This document shows, in pieces, positions 57,751 through 64,000 of a stretch of DNA of 64,000 nt. Numbering within the stretch: the first letter of the stretch is position 1; every line of letters starts with the position of its first letter. Source of the stretch: Linepithema humile (taxonomy: Eukaryota > Arthropoda > Insecta > Hymenoptera > Formicidae). The DNA is taken from positions 34,130,931 to 34,194,930 of the forward strand of contig NC_090128.1 of NCBI RefSeq assembly GCF_040581485.1. Direction: 5' to 3'. The notes beneath the pieces are model-generated. The model was not told where the DNA came from. It worked only from the letters and a program-made list of their open reading frames with translations, and ran no database searches. The position numbers and the translations under genes are program-made.

Positions 57751-57915
57751 GGCCGATGGCAGAGAACGAGAAGTAAGCACTTATGTCTGTCGTAGACGTC
57801 TGTCGTGGACGTATGGTAAGGCAGAGAAAAACGTAAGTCGTGAAAGGTTATTGGATACGTGTGGAAACGACTACGACATACATAAGTTTTTACGTCTCGG
57901 TCTCTGCCATCAGCC
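57751..57915. mobile_element. 165-bp Harbinger-type MITE nested in copy 2
   Basis: This is the counterpart of 50005-50169, flanked by TTA at 57748-57750 and 57916-57918. Confidence 0.75.
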
Positions 57916-57986
57916 TTACATCCAAAAAGTTTTATGATCACGTGGTGTTTTTTTTTTTTTTTTTTTTTAATGAAATATATGAATAC

Positions 57987-58051
57987 CAGTGATGTAATGT
58001 TTCCTACCGGGCTCGGGAGCCGGGAGCCCGGTAGGAAACATCACATCACTG
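57987..58051. mobile_element. 65-bp hAT micro-MITE, copy 2
   Basis: This is the same hairpin as 49875-49939 in the inverted composite, with ends CAGTGATGTAATG and CATCACATCACTG. Confidence 0.75.
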
Positions 58052-58423
58052 AGTATACTTTCAACCAAAATATATTGTTAGTATTTTACAAAAACCACAC
58101 CTATCCGAACTTGTTTTTTAACTACAAAGTTGTGTTAACCTAACAAAACGATATAGTAAAGTTAACAAGAAATTCTGGTGGAGTTTTGTAAATCTAACAA
58201 CACAATGTGGTAAGGTTTACAAGAAATTCTGGTAGAGTTTTGTAAATCTAACAACACGATGTAGTAAGGTTTACAAGAAATTCTGATAGATTTAAACAGG
58301 ATGAAATTTAACAGAATCTTCTGGTAATTCCAACAACAAATTTGTTTCGTCCATTTTTGAACAAACGTACTAGTAGAATCAACCAGAATTTCTTATAATA
58401 CAACAAAACTTTTTTTCCAGTGC

Positions 58424-61400
58424 TTGAATCGTCATGACGGAAAACTGCAGCTTTCTTTTACGTGCGTATAAATCTATGGATAAAGAATTGGATCGAATAT
58501 TATTTGACAAAATACTTACGTTTATAAAACAGTGCCTCTTTGATACGGAACGCGGTTCTAGCTGCACGTAGTATTATTACACAAGAAATGACGTAAGAAA
58601 TCATTGTGAGGCACACGGGGTTGTTATTAACCCTGTTTGCAATGGCAACTGGTGTAGCGCAAGTGTGCGGTTTGTTTCTTCAAACACCGGAATCAAGTGG
58701 GTATTGTTCGTTCAGCCGATAAATTCGAAACGAGTGCAATAAGAGGTGGCCGCGTGCCGTTATTAGTCACGTGACGTGTCGCCGGACGATTAATTTATGT
58801 CGCGTCGATATGTAAACCCGATGCTCTTCCGTGTATTTTTCCCGCGCTCAACGTGGCGCGTGATAGTTACGAGGTAAACGTGCCTCGGGTGTCAAGGAAT
58901 TTTCCCCGATTTTCCATCGGTCCGTTCGAGCGAGCGATTGCGAGAAGAAGCGTATCTCTTTGATATACGTACGGTCGCCGCCGTAGCGAGATTTATAAAT
59001 AAAAGGCGAGCGCCTTGCGCACTGCCGTCGCTTCTGTGCGCTTAACCGCCGCGGCAGCCCACTATTTTTGCGAAACAAAGGATGCAAGATTTATAGCGGG
59101 TTTTCTACGGTAATAAGGGTGGGCTGTCCGCGCGTGTAAGGGCGCCACCGGCAAGTTCTTCCCCATCGAAGTTGCGCGACCATTCGTTTTCTTTTTGTCG
59201 CGAGCTTCTGTCAAGCCCGGCGACCAGCCGGTCGGGGTAGATTCTGCCGCGAAGAAAAACGAGTAATGTATCGCGCATAACATTATGAAGTATGTTCGTG
59301 TACGCAGCATTAATCAAAATACGTCTTAATTCATTTTCACGAGCTGGGGAGCGATATATGCTGAGGGCTTTATAGAGTGTGAGATTTATGTCGTTTTTCC
59401 CTGTAAGCCTGTTTCCAAGCGTGATCGTTTTACGGCAACATTATGCAGTTTGCCGTCTAGATAAATACACAAACCGAAATAAGCAGTCCGCGTAATGACT
59501 GTCCATCCGATTTGCTCGCGGCGAGCGCTCGATCTTCCTGTTCTCTAAAAATAACTCGGATATTTTTCCGTTAGCTTTTCTGATTACCGTGGCGGGGGAA
59601 CGGAGCGTAGGATAGCTAAATTGCCGACGTTATCCTCATTCGCGATGCAAATCCCTCGTTCACATCTCACCGCGATCTCGGTTATTGCGGCGGCCGGTCA
59701 GTCTAACGGGTGTGACTGACGTATGTAGTAGCAATGACGCGAGTCCGCGTTGCGAATTGCTATTCGTTCCACGGGAATCATAGCTGCAGCGATTATTCAT
59801 CTTTCGGAAGGCCGAGCACGAAATTCGATAATCCTAGCACGGCAAGGAGGAGCGGACACGCGAACACAATAATTTAGGATCGGGACGTTCTCGGTGCCGT
59901 CGGGGTTCTCGGTTACCGTTAAAAAGGATCGGAAAGGTAGCACGTGGGCTTTCGGAATACATATAGGCGCTGCTAACGTCTTAATCATGATATACTTCGG
60001 CGAAAGTACGAAAAATGAACAAATGAACACAACTATTGTTATCAGAGTCTCGATTTATATGAGAAAAAGATTCCATAGAAACTTTAAATACTACTTTAAT
60101 CTATAATTCGCAACAGAGATAATAGAATTTTTATTTTATATTTTACATTTGTATTTATAATTTTCTATTTATAAATTTTCTATTTATAATAAAAGATTAT
60201 TTAAAAAATCGTAATACACACACACACACAAGATATATATCTTCGATATATATTTTATACATTTATGTACTTCGATTTTTTTAATGCTTGTATTATATGA
60301 CAAAGAAAATTTATAAATAGAATTTTAATTTTAGTTTTATCGTGAATTATAGATTGTTTAAAGAGGATTTCAACATATAGCTTACAACTATGCTACTGCC
60401 AATTATACACAAAATCGATACGTATGACGTACATTTTTCCCGATTCGCCAGAATTATGGCAATTTGCGGGTAGATCTTAGCTTGCGCTATCGGACTTTCC
60501 GCGACCCTGAAACGCCAGCTGCTTCGTTCTTCTTCCATGATTCACAACGACGGGACCGAGGAAATGGTCTAGTCTAGTCCTTGTGGCGACTTGGTAGACA
60601 TCCTGGTATACGCACGACATTAGCAACGGATTTTCCCGTGGGTAGTCGTCCAGAGATCCGGTGTAGATAACCTTATCCGAGAAAGTCGAGCTTTGAAACT
60701 CGTTTTAAGACGTTACGGATCATTGCCGCGGAAAAAGAAAATGGGAATTTTAACCTGTCTTCGTCCTGGCCGGAACTTTTCGAGAGAGCTTTACCACGAT
60801 AGAGATAGAAACGCTGTAGTGTCTGGTCTCGAGTATCCCATCTACGGGAAAAGTGAGTAAAAAATCTTGAACCTTAATTTACTCAAAATAATTAATTGTA
60901 ATATTAATAACGATGGGGGATGTACGAAGAGCGCGTTTAATTAAAATATATGTATATATACATATAAAGGGAGCGGACGGCTGATAATAGTATATAACTA
61001 TACCTACAGCGAATTATAATCGACGAGGATCTCGACTAACTGTAACTTTCGTGCGGTAAGTAGAAAGTATCCGCCGGCACAATCCTCTCTATGAACCATG
61101 AATATTAATTGGTGCGATGGAGTTAACGAGTACCGATCAAATCCTCTTGGAATTATACATTGTAATGGGTCGATTCATCAAAGTTTCACGCGCGGGCGCG
61201 TTTATCTTTGATGGATCGGCCGTCGTGTATGGAGGCTCAGCGTTTCCATTACGAAGCGGTAACTTTCGGCGCAAGGCGATTACGTTCTCTCCCGCGTGTG
61301 TATAACAACTCGGGCGGGGAAGGAAGGGGACGAAATTAGTTTTTCTTTTGCTAATAACGAGGCAATTATGCGCGACCGCGCGTACTCGCATGAACGACGG

Positions 61401-64000
61401 AGTAAATAGCTCCGGCAATTTTTAATGGGCTCTCATCGAGGGGACGCGCGGTAATCCGACGCTGTATTCCGCGTTCGCCGTTTCCGTACTCCCCGCGGGG
61501 AGCGTTAATTAACGTTAATTAATTTAACATACTTAACGTCAATCCCTCGACTCAACCGCGTGGAGGGGCCCGGTATCCGGGCGACGTTCAAATATCCGCC
61601 AGCCACTTCCCGATTGCGGTCCACAGACGCAGCGTACTTGCGCAAAGCTTTAGCCTTTGCATTATCCGATCGAGCTAATACGCTCACGATTTCGATGGGT
61701 AATCGAGCTGAACAATTAACGAGAAAACGGGGCACACTGCTATCGATAACCGATCATCTCATTTGGCGCGTATTCAGCGACGCGTTTACTCGCCGTGTTC
61801 CAATTTACACTGGCACGCAAATTAAATAGTTTTATAATACGTATATGAGAGCCCGATATGTGTGCGGTAATACACAATTTATGTATTTAAATTATGACAC
61901 GCGCGAGGAAAGTTTATAAATCAGAGATAGACGAATTGCATTAAAATGATAATTCCAACTTTATGAGTTAACTCGTCGTTCGTCCGCGCGTCAAACTCAA
62001 TCATCGTACTATTCTGAATCACATTTGTACAGAGGGAAATCATTATCATATTTAAAGCTCGGTATTAGGTGAAGCACACGCTGGAGATTTCGCGCGTAAA
62101 ACTTCCACCCAATGATGATACCGGCGCCGTAATTCTGCAGTCACGCCGTGGGCTTCTAGGAAAAGTTCGCACATAACTCGCGAATGTAAAACTCGGTTTG
62201 AACACTCTTACGTATAAAAAATTGACCGCCGTCGGAAGGCAGTTTTTAACTTGCAAGTCGCCAAGCTCTTTTTTTGCGTTTAAAAAGATATAATAAAAGA
62301 AATCCGGTCTTGAAACACGATGAAATATTTGAGAAATTTGCCAAGTTTCTTTCGCATACGTTAAATTGGCATTTTCAGCTTATGGACACGAGTGCGTACT
62401 TTGCTGTCGTGAATTTCTGACGAATCCACGTTAAAATAAATTTGATGAGGGAAAAGATACTTATTTGCTAACCGTTTTAGCCGATGTTTATGCTCAGGTG
62501 CAAAATTGCATGAAATTAGACGGTGCGCAACGGGGACGAGTCGTCGTGCTTGTATCTCCTTGACACGATCGATCTCCTGCCGTCCGTCGATTCATCCGTT
62601 GAATTTCTTCGGCCGTCTTCGATGCACCGCAAGGTCCTCCGTCCAACAAAACCGGTTTTTCGTGCTTGATTCACGGAGCGACGCTGGTCTTGGCCAACGA
62701 CGTGACCGCTTCTCCGGAACTTTATTCTGGTATCTTTTTTCCTCGCTCTCTGTTTCGCGCGCGATAAAAGCGATAGACTTGAAAGCTCCACGTTTATTTT
62801 CGCGTTGCTGCGATCTGTGCATAGTTGCGACATTGATATTTTTCGAAATGTTCGTTATCTTTTATTCGCGAGAAGTCATCCCGTGGGTCGACGGGAAAAG
62901 GCTCATGCCATGTCCTTCAAGATTATGGTCCGCGTACACTTCACTTTATGCAAATCAGTACAGGGCTCTCTTCTAGCAATCCTTATTCTTGCACTTTTCT
63001 CAATATTTATTTTATTTATATCACAATTTTATTTCATAAGTGTGTGAAGAATAAAAGAAAATTATAAATTACAACGTGAAATGAGGAAAAATTATAAAAA
63101 GCAATATGAAATATTTAATATTTGATATTCAATATATATAATTAATATTATTAACATATATATTGTATTAATATTATTAATATATATAATAAGTATAAAA
63201 TTGTATTAATTGTATGGCATATTGGCTATTGTATTAATTTTTATATTTTAATATTTGGAGTATTTTATTGTTTTTACGTTATTATCGAAGCACATGAGTG
63301 ATGCAAACCAATAAATTCCAACCGCGCTTTATCTCCCAAACTTATTTTGCGCCAACGGGTTGGCCGCACCTCCGTATCATCAATCCCTCGCATTTTCCAA
63401 CGCGTCGTGCAACTATCCAAGAATCTTCGCGATGTCGTTTCGACGCGCGCCCTGAGGAAATTGTCAAGCCCTGACGACTGATACGGATTTCGTTCTCCTT
63501 ACTTTGCACCGCCTATCTCGACGGCTTCTAATTTATCTTCCACGTCGCTCCCGACGGCGCCCAAAAACGTTGCTTTCGCGGCGCACGACTCCGTAGACCT
63601 CGCGAGTAAATTCAGCGGTTTTATCATGTTTTTAACGAACTTATCTTGAAGTTACGATCTGATAAAATATCAATCTCGTGCCCTTATTTCTACGAGCACT
63701 TAGAAATATTTCCTTGGACGCATTTTTAGATTATACAATATAATTATCAAATTTTCCTAACTTTAATAACATTTTGAAAAATAACTATGAAATAAATATG
63801 ATGTGTATAATATCATTATTTGTAAAAATTATTTTGAGGTTAAGTGCGAGTAATTTTTTAAAAGATTTTTGTGTGACTTTGCATTTTAGTTTTCTATGTA
63901 CGTAACTGCTTTCTTATGAATTCTTTTTTACACTAAACTGAGTTCAGAAAACATTAACTTAATTTACTGATGCATTACTTTTTGCGCTATTTGGTCAACA
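58424..64000 (+). other. Distal part of the long intron
   Basis: CpG-bearing stretches (58600-59800, 60430-60850, 61040-61820, 62500-62960, 63300-63660) alternate with AT-rich DNA. A short CA tract lies near 60216-60229. A 156-codon frame at 62506-62976 opposes two other long frames on the minus strand and has no recognisable domain. No exon, RNA gene or transposon is identified. Confidence 0.45.

Larger units (their letters stand above)
57335..58423. mobile_element. Composite 1.09-kb element, copy 2, inverted
   Basis: This is the reverse complement of 49504-50586 with only scattered differences. It contains the same nested hAT micro-MITE and Harbinger-type MITE at the same places, and a longer T-run (about 57950-57968). 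CT flanks both ends, compatible with a 2-bp target duplication. The shared nested insertions mean the composite existed before it was copied. Confidence 0.8.

Noticed and set aside
62506..62976. 156-codon frame
   Set aside because: Opposed by two long minus-strand frames in the same CpG-rich stretch; no domain or splice sites.

Overview
The window looks like nuclear DNA of an insect, most likely a hymenopteran and plausibly an ant. The evidence is compact multi-exon genes with short AT-rich introns, CpG-rich patches scattered through otherwise AT-rich introns, an insect-type ARGLU1 gene, and a dense load of PIF/Harbinger-, hAT- and piggyBac-like elements and their MITEs. The organism assignment is inference. 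All exon models were made by eye from reading frame and GT/AG sites.

Layout. 1-8.3 kb is a nest of transposons: two hairpin MITEs, a 354-bp-period tandem array built from a 445-bp Harbinger-type MITE, a 2.1-kb Harbinger-type element carrying a broken MADF-domain gene, and MITEs around a THAP-like fragment. 10.76-18.78 kb holds two tandem paralogues of a TTLL3-type tubulin glycylase, both with the TTL-domain motifs intact. 20.17-24.50 kb holds ARGLU1 on the minus strand, a splicing and transcription cofactor. It has a symmetric 48-nt candidate cassette exon and a candidate poison exon inside its largest intron. 24.79-28.18 kb is a small MITE split by a 3.2-kb near-perfect palindrome with hAT hallmarks (8-bp TSD GAACGGAC, ends CAGTGATG).

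29.3-30.39 kb is a CpG-rich, TATA-containing promoter and 5' UTR of a plus-strand gene whose first coding exon reads only MAFNE. Its next exon is not recognisable here, so 30.39-64 kb is most simply one intron of more than 33 kb. This stretch carries a 4.4-kb Harbinger element (transposase plus Myb/SANT-like partner, both damaged), a 1.95-kb foldback element, and an inverted pair of about 1.08-kb composite elements 7 kb apart. Between that pair sits a very good candidate recursive splice site (CAG|GTAAGT at 55852/55853) followed by a 41-nt candidate recursive-splice exon with an in-frame stop.

The main points of interest are the hAT palindrome with its own nested palindromes, its 65-bp relatives inside the intronic inverted pair, the recursive splice site flanked by that pair, the ARGLU1 unproductive-exon candidate, and the layered Harbinger insertions that can be ordered in time from their target-site duplications.
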